DNA of 64,000 nt from Proteiniclasticum aestuarii (GCF_017368455.1 NZ_JAFNJU010000001.1:62001-126000); one strand, 5' to 3'. Shown: positions 26,261 to 35,645, counted from the first letter of the stretch. Notes: a model not told the origin generated them from the sequence alone. Made by a program: numbers and translations.

Positions 26261-27448
26261 ATGAAAATAGAATTTTCAGAACGCGCAAAAAGAATAAAGG
26301 CTTCGGAAATCCGAGAGCTTCTGAAACTCACCGTGCAACCGGAAATCATCTCATTTGCCGGTGGTCTGCCAGCTGCAGAACTCTTTCCTCTGGAACAGAT
26401 CGCAGAAGTAGCCGGTGATGTTGTATTGAAGGAAGGCAAAGCGGCTCTGCAGTACAGTCCTACAGAAGGATTGAAGAGATTGAGAGAGATCATTATCGCC
26501 CAGAGGCTGAACCCTATCCATATCGAAGCTACACTGGATGAGATTTCGATCACATCAGGTTCACAGCAGGCACTGGATTTCACCGGTAAGATGTTCATCA
26601 ATGAAGGAGATACGGTCATTGTGGAATCTCCTACCTACCTCGGTGCACTTAATGCTTTTCTGGCATACAATCCGAATTATGTGGAAATACCACTGCAGGA
26701 AGACGGAATGGATATGGATAAACTGGAAGAGGTGCTCGAGAGTGGTGTGAAACCGAAGTTCATCTATACTATACCCGATTATCAGAATCCATCCGGAATC
26801 ACCATGTCAGAAGAGAAAAGAAGAAGGCTCATAGATATTGCGAATAAGTACGATCTCATCATTGTGGAGGATTCTCCCTATGCTGAACTCTGTTTTGACG
26901 GAAAGCAGCTGGATCCCATAAAATCCCTTGATACTGAAGGCCGTGTAATCTATATGGGCACGTATTCCAAAACCTTCACGCCTGGTCTTAGAATCGGTTG
27001 GGTTGTAGGGAATCCCACCATCATCAATAAATTCATTCAGGTAAAACAGGGAGCGGACCTTCAGACTTCCTCCATCGATCAGAGAATCGCTGCAGAGTAT
27101 ATGTCCAGATACGATCTGAATGAACATATCCGGATGATCATCGACGTATACTCGAAGCGAAGAGATGTGATGCTTGATACGATGAAGAAAACTTTCCATA
27201 AGGACATCACCTTCACAGAATCCACAGGAGGACTTTTCACCTGGGTAAATGTGAGAAAAGACATCGACACCAAGGAGCTTATGCAGGAAGCACTAAAAGA
27301 AAATGTTGCATTCGTGCCAGGCGCATCTTTCTTCGCCTCAAGCGGCCACAACAACTATATGAGACTGAACTATTCCTGTATGCCTGAAGATAAGATCAGA
27401 GTTGGAATAGAGCGATTAGCCAAAGTGCTTAATAAATACTACGAATAA
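26261..27448 (+). CDS. PLP-dependent aminotransferase, MocR/2-aminoadipate transaminase type
   Basis: Fold-type I aminotransferase of 395 aa resembling LysN/2-aminoadipate and kynurenine-type transaminases, which use 2-oxoglutarate. Motifs: SFAGGLPAAELFP at 31-43, YSPTEGLKRLRE at 65-76, Asn176 in DYQNPSG, Asp204 and Tyr207 in VEDSPYAE, PLP Lys237 in GTYSKTFTPGLR. The amino donor cannot be fixed from sequence. GGGGGTGG site; read divergently from miaB, with a second aminotransferase gene 100 bp downstream. Confidence 0.88.
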   Translation: MKIEFSERAKRIKASEIRELLKLTVQPEIISFAGGLPAAELFPLEQIAEVAGDVVLKEGKAALQYSPTEGLKRLREIIIAQRLNPIHIEATLDEISITSGSQQALDFTGKMFINEGDTVIVESPTYLGALNAFLAYNPNYVEIPLQEDGMDMDKLEEVLESGVKPKFIYTIPDYQNPSGITMSEEKRRRLIDIANKYDLIIVEDSPYAELCFDGKQLDPIKSLDTEGRVIYMGTYSKTFTPGLRIGWVVGNPTIINKFIQVKQGADLQTSSIDQRIAAEYMSRYDLNEHIRMIIDVYSKRRDVMLDTMKKTFHKDITFTESTGGLFTWVNVRKDIDTKELMQEALKENVAFVPGASFFASSGHNNYMRLNYSCMPEDKIRVGIERLAKVLNKYYE

Positions 27449-27548
27449 GTGTATAATTAACTATGGTGGCAGACATCAGACAAAAAGTTCTGCCCCATAA
27501 TTTAATATTAATAAAAATGCAACCTAAACTTGAAATGAGGTAAGACGA

Positions 27549-28745
27549 ATGAAACTATCCAATCGAATCAACAACATGAAATTTTCTCCAATCAGAAAAC
27601 TATCTCCTTATGCTGAAGATGCTCGCAGCAAAGGTCTGCGCGTTCTAGGACTGAATATCGGACAGCCGGATATTGAAACGCCTCCACAGTTTTTTGACGC
27701 CCTCGGAAGCTATGACAGCAAAGTGCTGAAATACTCGGAATCCAGAGGAGAAACTGTTCTTATCGATTCATTTATCAAGTACTATAAGGATTTCGACGTG
27801 GAATTCAATCGTAAAGACATGATCATCACCAATGGCGGATCGGAAGGACTCCATTTCGCATTATATGCCACATGCAATCCCGATGACGAAGTCATTGTAC
27901 CAGAACCATTCTACACCAATTACTCTTCCTTCACAGATATCGCCGGGTGTAAGGTCAAGCCCCTTACCACCTATGGAGAAGATGGCTTCCATCTTCCAGG
28001 TAAGGAGAAGTTTGAGGAGATCATCACAGAGAAAACTCGTGCGATCCTGATCTCCAATCCGTCCAATCCAACTGGCGCAGTGTATACGCGAGAAGAAATT
28101 GAAATGCTTGCACAACTCTGCCTGGAACATGACCTGTTCCTGATATCCGATGAAGTGTATCGTGAATTCGTGTATGATGGAGAGAAGGCCTATTCCCCTC
28201 TGAAAATCGAAGAAATCCAGCAGCATGTAATCCTCATTGATTCCATCAGCAAGCGATACAGCGCATGTGGAGCCAGAATAGGACTCATAGCATCAAAGAA
28301 CGAAGAAATCATAAACTCTGTCATGAAGATGGCACAGGCAAGACTATGCGTGCCTACACTGGAACAGATCGCAGCTGCATCCTTGTATGCGACTCCGCAG
28401 TCCTATTTCGATGAAGTGAAAGAAGAATACCAGGCAAGAAGAGATGTTCTCTTTGAAGGAGTTTCCGCCATCGAAGGCGTTCAGGTGAAGAAACCTGCCG
28501 GTGCCTTTTATATGATGATCAGACTGCCAATCAAAAGCGCAGAAAACTTCTGTAAATGGATGCTGACAGATTTCAGCTATAAAGATACAACACTTATGAT
28601 GGCTCCTGCTGAAGGGTTCTACTTTACAGAAGGTCTGGGTGTGAATGAAGTCAGACTTTCCTACTGCATCAACATTGAGGATCTGAAGCTTGGCGTAGAA
28701 ATACTCGAACTTGGGCTGAAAGAGTATAAAAAGACACAGGAGTAA
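27549..28745 (+). CDS. PLP-dependent aminotransferase, class I (aspartate aminotransferase-like)
   Basis: A 398 aa fold-type I aminotransferase of the subgroup Ib pattern: LNIGQPDIETPP at 35-46, NPSNPTG at 170-176, SDEVYREFVYDG at 200-211 and PLP Lys235 in SISKRYSACGARIG. The substitution Cys-Gly after the lysine region and the hydrophobic specificity stretch leave the amino donor open. GAGGTAA site seven bases upstream. The pair of aminotransferases may share a transcript; a strong terminator follows this gene. Confidence 0.88.
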   Translation: MKLSNRINNMKFSPIRKLSPYAEDARSKGLRVLGLNIGQPDIETPPQFFDALGSYDSKVLKYSESRGETVLIDSFIKYYKDFDVEFNRKDMIITNGGSEGLHFALYATCNPDDEVIVPEPFYTNYSSFTDIAGCKVKPLTTYGEDGFHLPGKEKFEEIITEKTRAILISNPSNPTGAVYTREEIEMLAQLCLEHDLFLISDEVYREFVYDGEKAYSPLKIEEIQQHVILIDSISKRYSACGARIGLIASKNEEIINSVMKMAQARLCVPTLEQIAAASLYATPQSYFDEVKEEYQARRDVLFEGVSAIEGVQVKKPAGAFYMMIRLPIKSAENFCKWMLTDFSYKDTTLMMAPAEGFYFTEGLGVNEVRLSYCINIEDLKLGVEILELGLKEYKKTQE

Positions 28746-28760
28746 AGATATAGAATAAAT

Positions 28761-28795
28761 ATAAAACAGACAGTAGCATATACTGTCTGTTTTAT
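28761..28795. terminator. Bidirectional terminator
   Basis: A perfect 15-bp stem (28761-28775 with 28781-28795) around a 5-nt loop, A-rich on one side and T-rich on the other. It lies between the convergent aminotransferase and GNAT genes and can serve both. Confidence 0.88.
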
Positions 28796-28805
28796 ATTGC
28801 CTGAT

Positions 28806-29690
28806 TCATTTAAAGTAGTACAGCCAGGAGCAGTTACTCTGCTTGTCCTTGAATCCCACTGTCTTATATAGGTTTACAGCCTTATCGTTCTGTTCATTGA
28901 CATCCAGATACAGTTCTTTTATGCCAAATTCTCTTCCTTTTAAGAGAAGTTGAATCAGAAAATCCTTCGATAATTTTTTCCCTCGAAATTCAGGGACAAT
29001 CCCGAAATTCACGAGGAAGTAGCTGTTCTCGCTTTTGTTGATCTGACCGTATCCGATGTACTGATCCTCATAGAGATAAAAATAGCTCAGCTCAGGAATA
29101 TAGGTTTTTTTAGAGATTTCAATGAGGATGTCCGCTGAATTGATAGGCAGCCTGTATTTGTTGTCGAATATGCGATTCTGGATATCCACTCTTGCTCGGA
29201 TGTCTTCAATCTGAAACTTCTTCATTGTGACTGGCGCCGCTTTCATCGTCAGGTCATTCAGATTCATATGCATTCTTTTAACGCCTCTTCTCATGTTGAA
29301 GTTCAGAAGAGAAAGAATATGATCATTATCTTCATTTCTGACTACGATATACTCAAATTGATGTATATCCAGATGCTGAGGCAGACTGTCTCTGAAAACT
29401 TCCATCACATCCTCCAGCGGAATCTGGTCCAGCTTTTCCCTATCCGCCAATGGGATGATACTTCTGATCCTGACATTATAACTTCTGGTTTCAGACCAGA
29501 TCAGAAAAATCGGCTCATTCTGGTAAGTGATGATTCTGGTTCCAGCTCGATACTGAATCTTATTGAACAATGAACTTTTACGATACAAACCATACAAGTT
29601 TTCGTTGAGTTCATTGAACTTGTCATACTCCAACAGCTGATTTCTGTATGTCTGCAAATCCTTGGCTTTGAATTGTTCTGATAAAACCAT
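28806..29690 (-). CDS. GNAT-family N-acetyltransferase
   Basis: A 294 aa protein with a C-terminal GNAT domain (about residues 150-290): acetyl-CoA pocket stretch GIVPEFRGKKLSKDFL and the following LYLDVNEQNDKAVNLYKTVGF, the usual beta-bulge and final strand. The N-terminal half is not recognised and could be a second, degenerate GNAT fold. The acceptor is unknown. Single gene with a TAGGAGT site, convergent with the aminotransferase genes. Confidence 0.8.
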   Translation of the reverse strand: MVLSEQFKAKDLQTYRNQLLEYDKFNELNENLYGLYRKSSLFNKIQYRAGTRIITYQNEPIFLIWSETRSYNVRIRSIIPLADREKLDQIPLEDVMEVFRDSLPQHLDIHQFEYIVVRNEDNDHILSLLNFNMRRGVKRMHMNLNDLTMKAAPVTMKKFQIEDIRARVDIQNRIFDNKYRLPINSADILIEISKKTYIPELSYFYLYEDQYIGYGQINKSENSYFLVNFGIVPEFRGKKLSKDFLIQLLLKGREFGIKELYLDVNEQNDKAVNLYKTVGFKDKQSNCSWLYYFK

Positions 29691-29765
29691 AACTTACTCC
29701 TAGTTCACGATTTTAATACACGTATGCATATTATATCATATCCAACAGCATCGAATCACAGAGAT

Positions 29766-30305
29766 TTATCTCAGAGAACGTATTCTTCGCTTCAGCATGT
29801 TATGAAGAAGGATTGCAGCAGCGCCACCAGCTAAGGCAGTAATGAGCTGAGGCAATCCCATGGTAATCGCCAGTTTGTCCTTCACAGGGTCTGGAATTCC
29901 AAGGGCAAAGAGACTGATCAGCTGCGTTGCACTGAAATAAAGAAAGAGAAATTTCACTATACTTGCACTAAGCACTCCGATGATATCAAGATTTTTTCTG
30001 TTCCTGAATATGGAAAATATAATTACATACAGCAGATTTCCTGCAGCAATAAATGGAATAAACGGTGCCATTGGTGGTGCCAGCACATTGGAAAAGAATG
30101 CGAGGACAGGAGTCAGCAGGCCTACAAGCATTGCCCATTTCACCCCGGAGAAATATACGGTCAGAAGGAGCATTGCATTGACCATGGGGCCTACAAAAAA
30201 CTGATTGATCTGTGGAACATTCTTCCCGAGAATCTGTATGATGACAACCAGTGTCAGTAATAGAGCGCTGATGATCATGTTGGTTGTTTCTTTTGAAGTA
30301 TTCAT
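29766..30305 (-). CDS. Predicted ECF transporter S component
   Basis: A 179 aa membrane protein with about six hydrophobic segments and the small-residue-rich pattern of ECF S components (FSGVKWAMLVGLLTPVLAFF, PFIPFIAAGNLLYV). Such proteins bind one vitamin or metal and share an EcfA-EcfA'-EcfT module encoded elsewhere. No riboswitch was found in its 127-bp upstream gap, so the substrate stays open. It could instead be a related small membrane protein. Confidence 0.65.
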   Translation of the reverse strand: MNTSKETTNMIISALLLTLVVIIQILGKNVPQINQFFVGPMVNAMLLLTVYFSGVKWAMLVGLLTPVLAFFSNVLAPPMAPFIPFIAAGNLLYVIIFSIFRNRKNLDIIGVLSASIVKFLFLYFSATQLISLFALGIPDPVKDKLAITMGLPQLITALAGGAAAILLHNMLKRRIRSLR

Positions 30306-30394
30306 TTGTGCCTCGCCTCCAGAGATTTTTAATCATGATAATACTTTAATACTTTTTAGTCAAATAAACCAAGGATTTTTCTGCTTCCTCAACT

Positions 30395-30426
30395 AAAAAA
30401 AGTCTCAGGAAAATCCTGAGACTTTT
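30395..30426 (-). terminator. Terminator after the S1-domain gene
   Basis: Minus-strand perfect 13-bp stem (30414-30426 with 30398-30410), 3-nt loop and a T tract, directly after the stop of the S1-domain gene. Confidence 0.88.
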
Positions 30427-30432
30427 AACAGA

Positions 30433-31530
30433 CTATTCTATAGCTTTGATGCTTAATGATACTTTCTTGTTTTCTTCAGATGAATCCAGAATCTTGACTT
30501 TAATCGTTTCACCGATGGTCAGAACTTCTGAAGGTGATTCCACTCTCTGATGGGATAGCTGTGAGATATGAGCAAGTCCATCCACGCCAGGTTCAAGTTC
30601 AATGAATGCACCGAAATCTGTAAATCTGACTACTTTACCCAATACTACGCTTCCTTCAGGGTACTTCTCTTCGATTCTGTTCCATGGATTCTCAGCCAAA
30701 GCCTTAAGACTCAGTGATAATCTCTTTCTTTCATTGTCCAGAGCGATGATTTTAACCTTTAGCTCATCACCGACCTTGAGCACATCGCTTGGTTTTCCAA
30801 CCTTGCCATATGAAATTTCTGAAACGTGAAGAAGTCCATCCACTCCATTTACATTAACAAATGCTCCGAAGTCTGTAAGTCTTTCAACTGTTCCTTCAAG
30901 AACCTGATCCACTTCAAAATTCTCCCAGGCAGCAGCTTCCTGTAGCTGTCTGTCTTCCTGGAGCTTCTTACGTCTTGAAGCCACAATTCTTGTTGAGCCT
31001 CTCTTCTCTTCAATTTCAATGATATTTACATCCAGATCCTGATCTCTGTATACTGAAAGATCTCTAACAGAATGCAGTTCAAGATGTGATGCTGGGATGA
31101 AGACTCTCTGGCCTAAGTATGTTGCAACAACACCACCCTTAACATCATTCTTCACTTTAACCTTAATGGTTTCATTGTTTTCAAATGCTGCTCTTAAATC
31201 TTTGAGCGCTTCTTCTCTATGCATTTCTACCATAGATAGGATAAAGAATGAATCATTCTCCTGCGGTCTTCTGATCACTTTGGCTTCGATCTCCTGTCCT
31301 AATTCAAGAACATCTGTAAGATTTCCTTCAGAATCTGTAGTAGCTTCTTCGATGACCAGTTTTCCGTCATGGCTAGCGCCTACTAATGCAACTATAGCTT
31401 CTTTATCATCAAGCTGAATGATTTTTCCCTTTATGATCTGGCCGATTCTCACTGGCTTGTCATAAAGATCCATTAAATCCTGCATTGACATTTCATTTTC
31501 GTTGTTTTCGATGTTGTTGTTATCCATCAT
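30433..31530 (-). CDS. rpsA: S1 RNA-binding domain protein (ribosomal protein S1 homologue)
   Basis: A 365 aa protein with four S1 (OB-fold) domains at about residues 25-95, 110-175, 200-265 and 285-360; the last two carry the canonical TDFGAFV and TDFGAFI cores. In low-GC Firmicutes such shorter S1 proteins are called RpsA or YpfD; their role on the ribosome is less certain than in Escherichia coli. Its start overlaps the ispH stop, a pairing common in Clostridia. GGAGG lies about 13 bases upstream, so coupling with ispH is likely. Confidence 0.9.
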   Translation of the reverse strand: MMDNNNIENNENEMSMQDLMDLYDKPVRIGQIIKGKIIQLDDKEAIVALVGASHDGKLVIEEATTDSEGNLTDVLELGQEIEAKVIRRPQENDSFFILSMVEMHREEALKDLRAAFENNETIKVKVKNDVKGGVVATYLGQRVFIPASHLELHSVRDLSVYRDQDLDVNIIEIEEKRGSTRIVASRRKKLQEDRQLQEAAAWENFEVDQVLEGTVERLTDFGAFVNVNGVDGLLHVSEISYGKVGKPSDVLKVGDELKVKIIALDNERKRLSLSLKALAENPWNRIEEKYPEGSVVLGKVVRFTDFGAFIELEPGVDGLAHISQLSHQRVESPSEVLTIGETIKVKILDSSEENKKVSLSIKAIE

Positions 31531-32360
31531 AAGTTTTCCATTGCCTCCTTAATTATCCATTCTGGTGTGGATGCACCTGCAGTTATCCCTACTTTCACTG
31601 CATATTTAATTTTTCCCTTAATCGCTTCCAGATCCTTCGCGTTTTCAATGTGAAATGTCAGGTCGCAATTTCTTTTGCAAATTTCGTAGAGTTTTGTTGT
31701 GTTAGAACTGGATTTTCCTCCTATAACAATCATCGCATCGACTTCTCGGGAAAGTTCTTCAGCAGACTTCTGTCTGTCCTCCGTCGCTTTGCAGATTGTA
31801 TTGAAAGCGATAAATTCCTTGGAAGTGCCAGCAATATTGTTTATGAGCTTAATCCAGTTGGCTTGTTTTTCCGTAGTCTGGGCAACTACGCAAACCTTGC
31901 CTTTCAGAGGACTGTCCAAAATCCCGGTTTTTGTGATATAAGCACTGTTTTCACAGTAACCGTTGATTCCGATGACTTCTGGATGGTTCTCGTCGCCTAG
32001 AATTACGATTTTATACCCTTCACCGTGGTACTTTCTGACTTTCTTCTGAATATTTATAACAAAAGGACAAGTTAAATCTATGATTTCCACTTTTCTTGCC
32101 TTTAGTTCATCATAGACCTTCATGGAAACTCCATGAGTTCTAATTATGACTGTGTCCTGTTCACTGAGTGAAGGAATTTCATCAATCGAAATCTCGTTGA
32201 TTCCTTTTTCAGTGAGTTTTTTTGTCACGTCAGTATTATGGATCAGTGGCCCCAATGTGACAATTCTTCCAGCAGAATTGATAAAGCCGAATGATTCATG
32301 AACTGCACGTTCCACTCCAAAACAGAAGCCGGAGTTCTTTGCACGAATTACTTCTCTCAT
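31527..32360 (-). CDS. ispH: 4-hydroxy-3-methylbut-2-enyl diphosphate reductase IspH
   Basis: Last enzyme of the MEP isoprenoid pathway; an Fe-S enzyme making IPP and DMAPP. In 277 aa the three cluster cysteines appear in SGFCFGV, DLTCPFV and NTICKAT, with the active-site glutamate in TTEK-type context and the SSSN(T) substrate motif in GGKSSSNTTKL. The ATG at 32360 follows TAGGAGAG; the longer frame adds seven residues without a site. It overlaps the S1-domain gene. dxs and ispA of the same pathway are at 51-54 kb. Confidence 0.95.
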   Translation of the reverse strand: MREVIRAKNSGFCFGVERAVHESFGFINSAGRIVTLGPLIHNTDVTKKLTEKGINEISIDEIPSLSEQDTVIIRTHGVSMKVYDELKARKVEIIDLTCPFVINIQKKVRKYHGEGYKIVILGDENHPEVIGINGYCENSAYITKTGILDSPLKGKVCVVAQTTEKQANWIKLINNIAGTSKEFIAFNTICKATEDRQKSAEELSREVDAMIVIGGKSSSNTTKLYEICKRNCDLTFHIENAKDLEAIKGKIKYAVKVGITAGASTPEWIIKEAMENL

Positions 32361-32412
32361 TTCTCTCCTATACCTGTACAATTGTCTTCACATACCAAAT
32401 TATAACACAAAT

Positions 32413-32439
32413 AGTGAAGTGATAAAAAGACTCTTCACT
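32413..32439. repeat. Inverted repeat in the ispH leader region
   Basis: AGTGAAG (32413-32419) and CTTCACT (32433-32439) flank 13 bp. On the minus strand it sits just upstream of a TATAAT (32399-32404) that is a candidate -10 for ispH. It could be a weak aroH terminator or an operator; there is no decisive sign. Nothing else is evident in the 214-bp gap. Confidence 0.4.
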
Positions 32440-32574
32440 AGTTGTTCCCGTTATTCATAAAAAGTACAAATACAAAAACAATCACACATAAACGTTACCT
32501 TAAATATTATACTCTATTTTAGTTTTTTTAGCTACATTTTCTGTCTATATAGTAGGCGATATCCACTTTCCTGA

Positions 32575-32931
32575 TTATAGTTTTTTCTCCAGGTCCGGTC
32601 TGAGTGATTTAGCCGTTCTCAAATAGACAGGATATACATCAATATCATCATCATAATGGATAAGAACACGAATGCATAATGGCAGAGCCCCCTTCACATT
32701 CATTTCCTGAAAATGAAGAATCGCCACATCATGAATACCCAATCCTTCACGCATAAATCTTCCTGGATAGGCACTCATAATATCTGACGTGGCAGTGAAA
32801 AGTACCGAAACCATTTTCTTCTGATTCAGATGGTTTCTGCTGATGATCTCACTCAACAGTTCAATTGTGGCATCCTTGACCTGTTCAGGTGTATCCTCTG
32901 TGATTGTTATTGCTCCTCGTATGGCAATCAT
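32575..32931 (-). CDS. aroH: Chorismate mutase, AroH type
   Basis: Trimeric chorismate mutase converting chorismate to prephenate for Phe and Tyr synthesis. The 118 aa protein has the family pattern: IRGAITI at residues 4-10 with the active-site arginine, EMNVKGALPLCIRVLIHY with the Glu and Arg of the site, and the C-terminal VYLRTAKSLRPDL. It overlaps the BaiN-like flavoprotein gene by 4 bp. A shikimate kinase gene lies at 62.5-63 kb. Confidence 0.93.
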   Translation of the reverse strand: MIAIRGAITITEDTPEQVKDATIELLSEIISRNHLNQKKMVSVLFTATSDIMSAYPGRFMREGLGIHDVAILHFQEMNVKGALPLCIRVLIHYDDDIDVYPVYLRTAKSLRPDLEKKL

Positions 32932-34136
32932 AGGCTTTCACCTGCCAGTGATCCTGTTGAAAATGCGATCTGCAGATTGTATCCCCCAGTCACTGCATCC
33001 ACATCGATTATTTCTCCCGCAAAGGATACGTTCGAGACGATCTTTGACTTCATCGTACTTGGATCGATTTCCGTGACCTTCACCCCACCTCTTGTAATGA
33101 TTGCCTCATTGATCGATTTGGTTCCATTGATATGCACTGCAAAATTTTTCAGGAGTCTAGCAAGATTCATCCTTTCCTCCTTTGTGATGCTGTTGCACTT
33201 CTTATCCGGATCTATACCTGATAATTCCACAATCACAGGGATCAGTTTGGATGGAAGAAGATCAGTCAGGGAGTTCTTATAATCCTTGTTCTGATACTTC
33301 ACGAAATCCCGTTGAAGCCTGCTGTCCAGTTCCTTCAGATCCAGCCCCGGTTTGAAATCGATACTTCCTGTTGCATCCCCGCCCTTATAGTAAGCCGATG
33401 CGGAAAGTACCAGTGGTCCACTGACACCAAAATGAGTAAACAGCATTTCACCTATTTCGGTAAACAGCTCCTTCTTCCCTTCTTTCAGCGTAAATCTGAC
33501 ATTCTTCAGGCTTAATCCCTGAAGTTCTTTAGGAAAGCCTTCTCTTAAAACCAGTGGAATAAGAGAAGGTTTCAATGGAGTAATGGTATGCCCTGCTTTC
33601 TCGATGAGCTTATGAAGGCTTCCATCGGAACCCGTGCCATAATAAGAACTCCCTCCTCCAGCAAAGATATACCAGTCGGCTGTGAACGTCCCCTTGTCTG
33701 TAACAAGTGAGCGGATCGTATTCCCTTCCAGAACCACATCCACAACTCTTGTGTGAAGACGCACGTCAACTTTCCGCTCATATAGTTCTTTTCGTAGCAC
33801 TTCGATGACATCGTAGGATTTATCGGAAACCGGGAATACTCTGTTTCCTCTTTCCACTTTCAGAGGCAATCCTTTAGCCTGAAGAAAACTCATCAGATGT
33901 TCATTGGTAAAAGTGTAGAGAGCACTATACAGAAATTCCCTGTTTCTGGGTATGAACTCAAAAAAATCACTGATGTCCCTGCTGTTTGTCACATTGCATC
34001 TGCCTTTCCCCGTAATAAATAGCTTCTTACCGAGTTTCTCATTCCTTTCCAGAAGCACCACATGATGATTTTTCCCTGCTGCTTTTATCGCAGCCATCAT
34101 CCCGGCAGGTCCACCACCAATAACCAGTACATTCAT
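32928..34136 (-). CDS. NAD(P)/FAD-dependent flavoprotein, HI0933/BaiN family
   Basis: A 402 aa flavoprotein with the N-terminal FAD-binding GGGPAGMMAA, the family signature TGKGRCNVTN at about residues 42-51, and a C-terminal GGVKVTEIDP and GGYNLQIAFSTG, where the FAD-binding fold closes. Relatives include BaiN of gut clostridia; the substrate of most members is unknown. It is cotranscribed with aroH (4-bp overlap). TAAGGACG site. Confidence 0.88.
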   Translation of the reverse strand: MNVLVIGGGPAGMMAAIKAAGKNHHVVLLERNEKLGKKLFITGKGRCNVTNSRDISDFFEFIPRNREFLYSALYTFTNEHLMSFLQAKGLPLKVERGNRVFPVSDKSYDVIEVLRKELYERKVDVRLHTRVVDVVLEGNTIRSLVTDKGTFTADWYIFAGGGSSYYGTGSDGSLHKLIEKAGHTITPLKPSLIPLVLREGFPKELQGLSLKNVRFTLKEGKKELFTEIGEMLFTHFGVSGPLVLSASAYYKGGDATGSIDFKPGLDLKELDSRLQRDFVKYQNKDYKNSLTDLLPSKLIPVIVELSGIDPDKKCNSITKEERMNLARLLKNFAVHINGTKSINEAIITRGGVKVTEIDPSTMKSKIVSNVSFAGEIIDVDAVTGGYNLQIAFSTGSLAGESL

Positions 34137-34198
34137 ATATTCACGTCCTTATGGAATCAGGTTCACCCGATTCTCCTGTAATCTTCTTCCATAATAGA

Positions 34199-34228
34199 TT
34201 AAAGGCCTGCATGTATGCAAGCCTTTAA
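34199..34228 (-). terminator. Terminator-like hairpin after gdhA
   Basis: A 13-bp stem with one mismatch (34199-34211 with 34216-34228) around a 4-nt loop, 18 bp past the gdhA stop. The T tract is short. Confidence 0.6.
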
Positions 34229-34245
34229 TGATAAAGTTTATTCTA

Positions 34246-35613
34246 TTAGTAACGTCCCTGTGCCACCATGGCTTTTGCCACTTTGTCAAATCCTGCGATA
34301 TTCGCACCAGCTACAAGATTGTATCCGAATCCGTAGAACTCGGCAGCATCCTTAGCATTCTTGTGGATATTCTTCATGATCTGATGCAGCTTAGCATCTA
34401 CTTCTTCTTCTGTCCAGGATAGTCTCATACTGTTCTGGGACATTTCAAGCGCTGATACGGAAACGCCACCGGCATTTGCAGCCTTGGATGGACCGACAAT
34501 CAGTCCCTTTTCAAGGAAATAGGACACCGCTTCATTGGTGCAAGGCATATTCGCGCCTTCACAGACATACTTGATGTCATTATCAACAATCATTTTTGCA
34601 TGTTCGATGTGGATATCATTCTGAGTTGCACATGGCATGATGATATCTACTTTTCTACCCCATGGTTTTTCACCTGCAAAGAATTCTACTCCGAACTTAT
34701 CAGCGTAATCCTTCACCTTGTCTCTTCCAGAGTTTCTCATTTCCACCAGGTAGTTGATCTTTTCTTCTGTCGTAACACCTTCTGGATCATAAATGTATCC
34801 ATCTGGACCTGACAGCGTTACAACTTTCGCACCTAATTCAGTAGCCTTCTTGCAGACACCCCATGTAACATTTCCGAATCCTGAAGAAGCAATGGTCTTG
34901 CCAACCATCGTATCATTATTGTGCAAGAGAATTTCATTACAGAAATAAACAATACCGAATCCGGTTGCTTCAGGTCTGATGAGTGACCCACCATAAGGAA
35001 TACCCTTACCAGTGAATACGCCATTCTCAAAAGCACCTCTGATTCTTCTGTACTGTCCGAAAAGGTATCCGATTTCTCTAGCACCAACTCCGATGTCCCC
35101 AGCTGGAACGTCCACGTTGGGTCCGATATGTCTGTATAGCTCTGTCATAAAGCTCTGACAGAATCTAAGGATTTCGCTGTCTGATTTTCCTCTAGGGTCG
35201 AAATCTGATCCACCCTTACCTCCACCTATTGGAAGTCCTGTGAGTGAATTTTTGAATGTCTGCTCGAATCCCAGGAATTTCATAATGGAAAGATTTACAG
35301 ATGGATGAAATCTAAGTCCACCTTTGTAAGGTCCGATGGCTCCGTTGAACTGAACTCTGAATCCTCTGTTCACATGCACACCACCGTTGTCATCTTCCCA
35401 GGAAACCTTAAACATGATCTGTCTTTCTGGCTCTACAATTCTACCTAACAGATTCTTTTCCATATACTCTGGGTATTTTTCAAGAACAGGCTTAAGAGTT
35501 GGAAGAACTTCTTCAACAGTTTGAATGAATTCTGGTTCATGAGCATTTTTCTCTCTGACATCATTCATTACCTTTTCAATGTACTCAGTGGAACTTAACA
35601 TTGTCTTTAGCAT
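34246..35613 (-). CDS. gdhA: Glutamate dehydrogenase (hexameric, GdhA)
   Basis: Interconverts glutamate and 2-oxoglutarate plus ammonia; in amino-acid-fermenting clostridia it is abundant and usually catabolic. The 455 aa protein, a normal length, has GPYKGGLRFHPSV, the catalytic lysine K133 in PIGGGKGGSDFDP, and the Rossmann motif SGFGNV. Cofactor preference (NADP or NAD) is not decided here. It starts after TTTGGGGG. A 7-bp palindrome (35631-35645) lies in the leader. Monocistronic. Confidence 0.95.
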   Translation of the reverse strand: MLKTMLSSTEYIEKVMNDVREKNAHEPEFIQTVEEVLPTLKPVLEKYPEYMEKNLLGRIVEPERQIMFKVSWEDDNGGVHVNRGFRVQFNGAIGPYKGGLRFHPSVNLSIMKFLGFEQTFKNSLTGLPIGGGKGGSDFDPRGKSDSEILRFCQSFMTELYRHIGPNVDVPAGDIGVGAREIGYLFGQYRRIRGAFENGVFTGKGIPYGGSLIRPEATGFGIVYFCNEILLHNNDTMVGKTIASSGFGNVTWGVCKKATELGAKVVTLSGPDGYIYDPEGVTTEEKINYLVEMRNSGRDKVKDYADKFGVEFFAGEKPWGRKVDIIMPCATQNDIHIEHAKMIVDNDIKYVCEGANMPCTNEAVSYFLEKGLIVGPSKAANAGGVSVSALEMSQNSMRLSWTEEEVDAKLHQIMKNIHKNAKDAAEFYGFGYNLVAGANIAGFDKVAKAMVAQGRY

Positions 35614-35630
35614 TTTTTACCCCCAAATTT

Positions 35631-35645
35631 CTTTTACCGTAAAAG
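35631..35645. repeat. Short palindrome in the gdhA leader
   Basis: CTTTTAC-C-GTAAAAG, two perfect 7-bp arms around one base, 18 bp before the gdhA start codon. A regulator-binding site is possible but unproven. The rest of the 290-bp gap to the RpiR gene is AT-rich with no clear element. Confidence 0.4.

Noticed and set aside
28761..28795. Mobile-element inverted repeat
   Set aside because: The palindrome lies exactly between convergent genes and has A/T flanks; a bidirectional terminator explains it. No transposase is present in the window.
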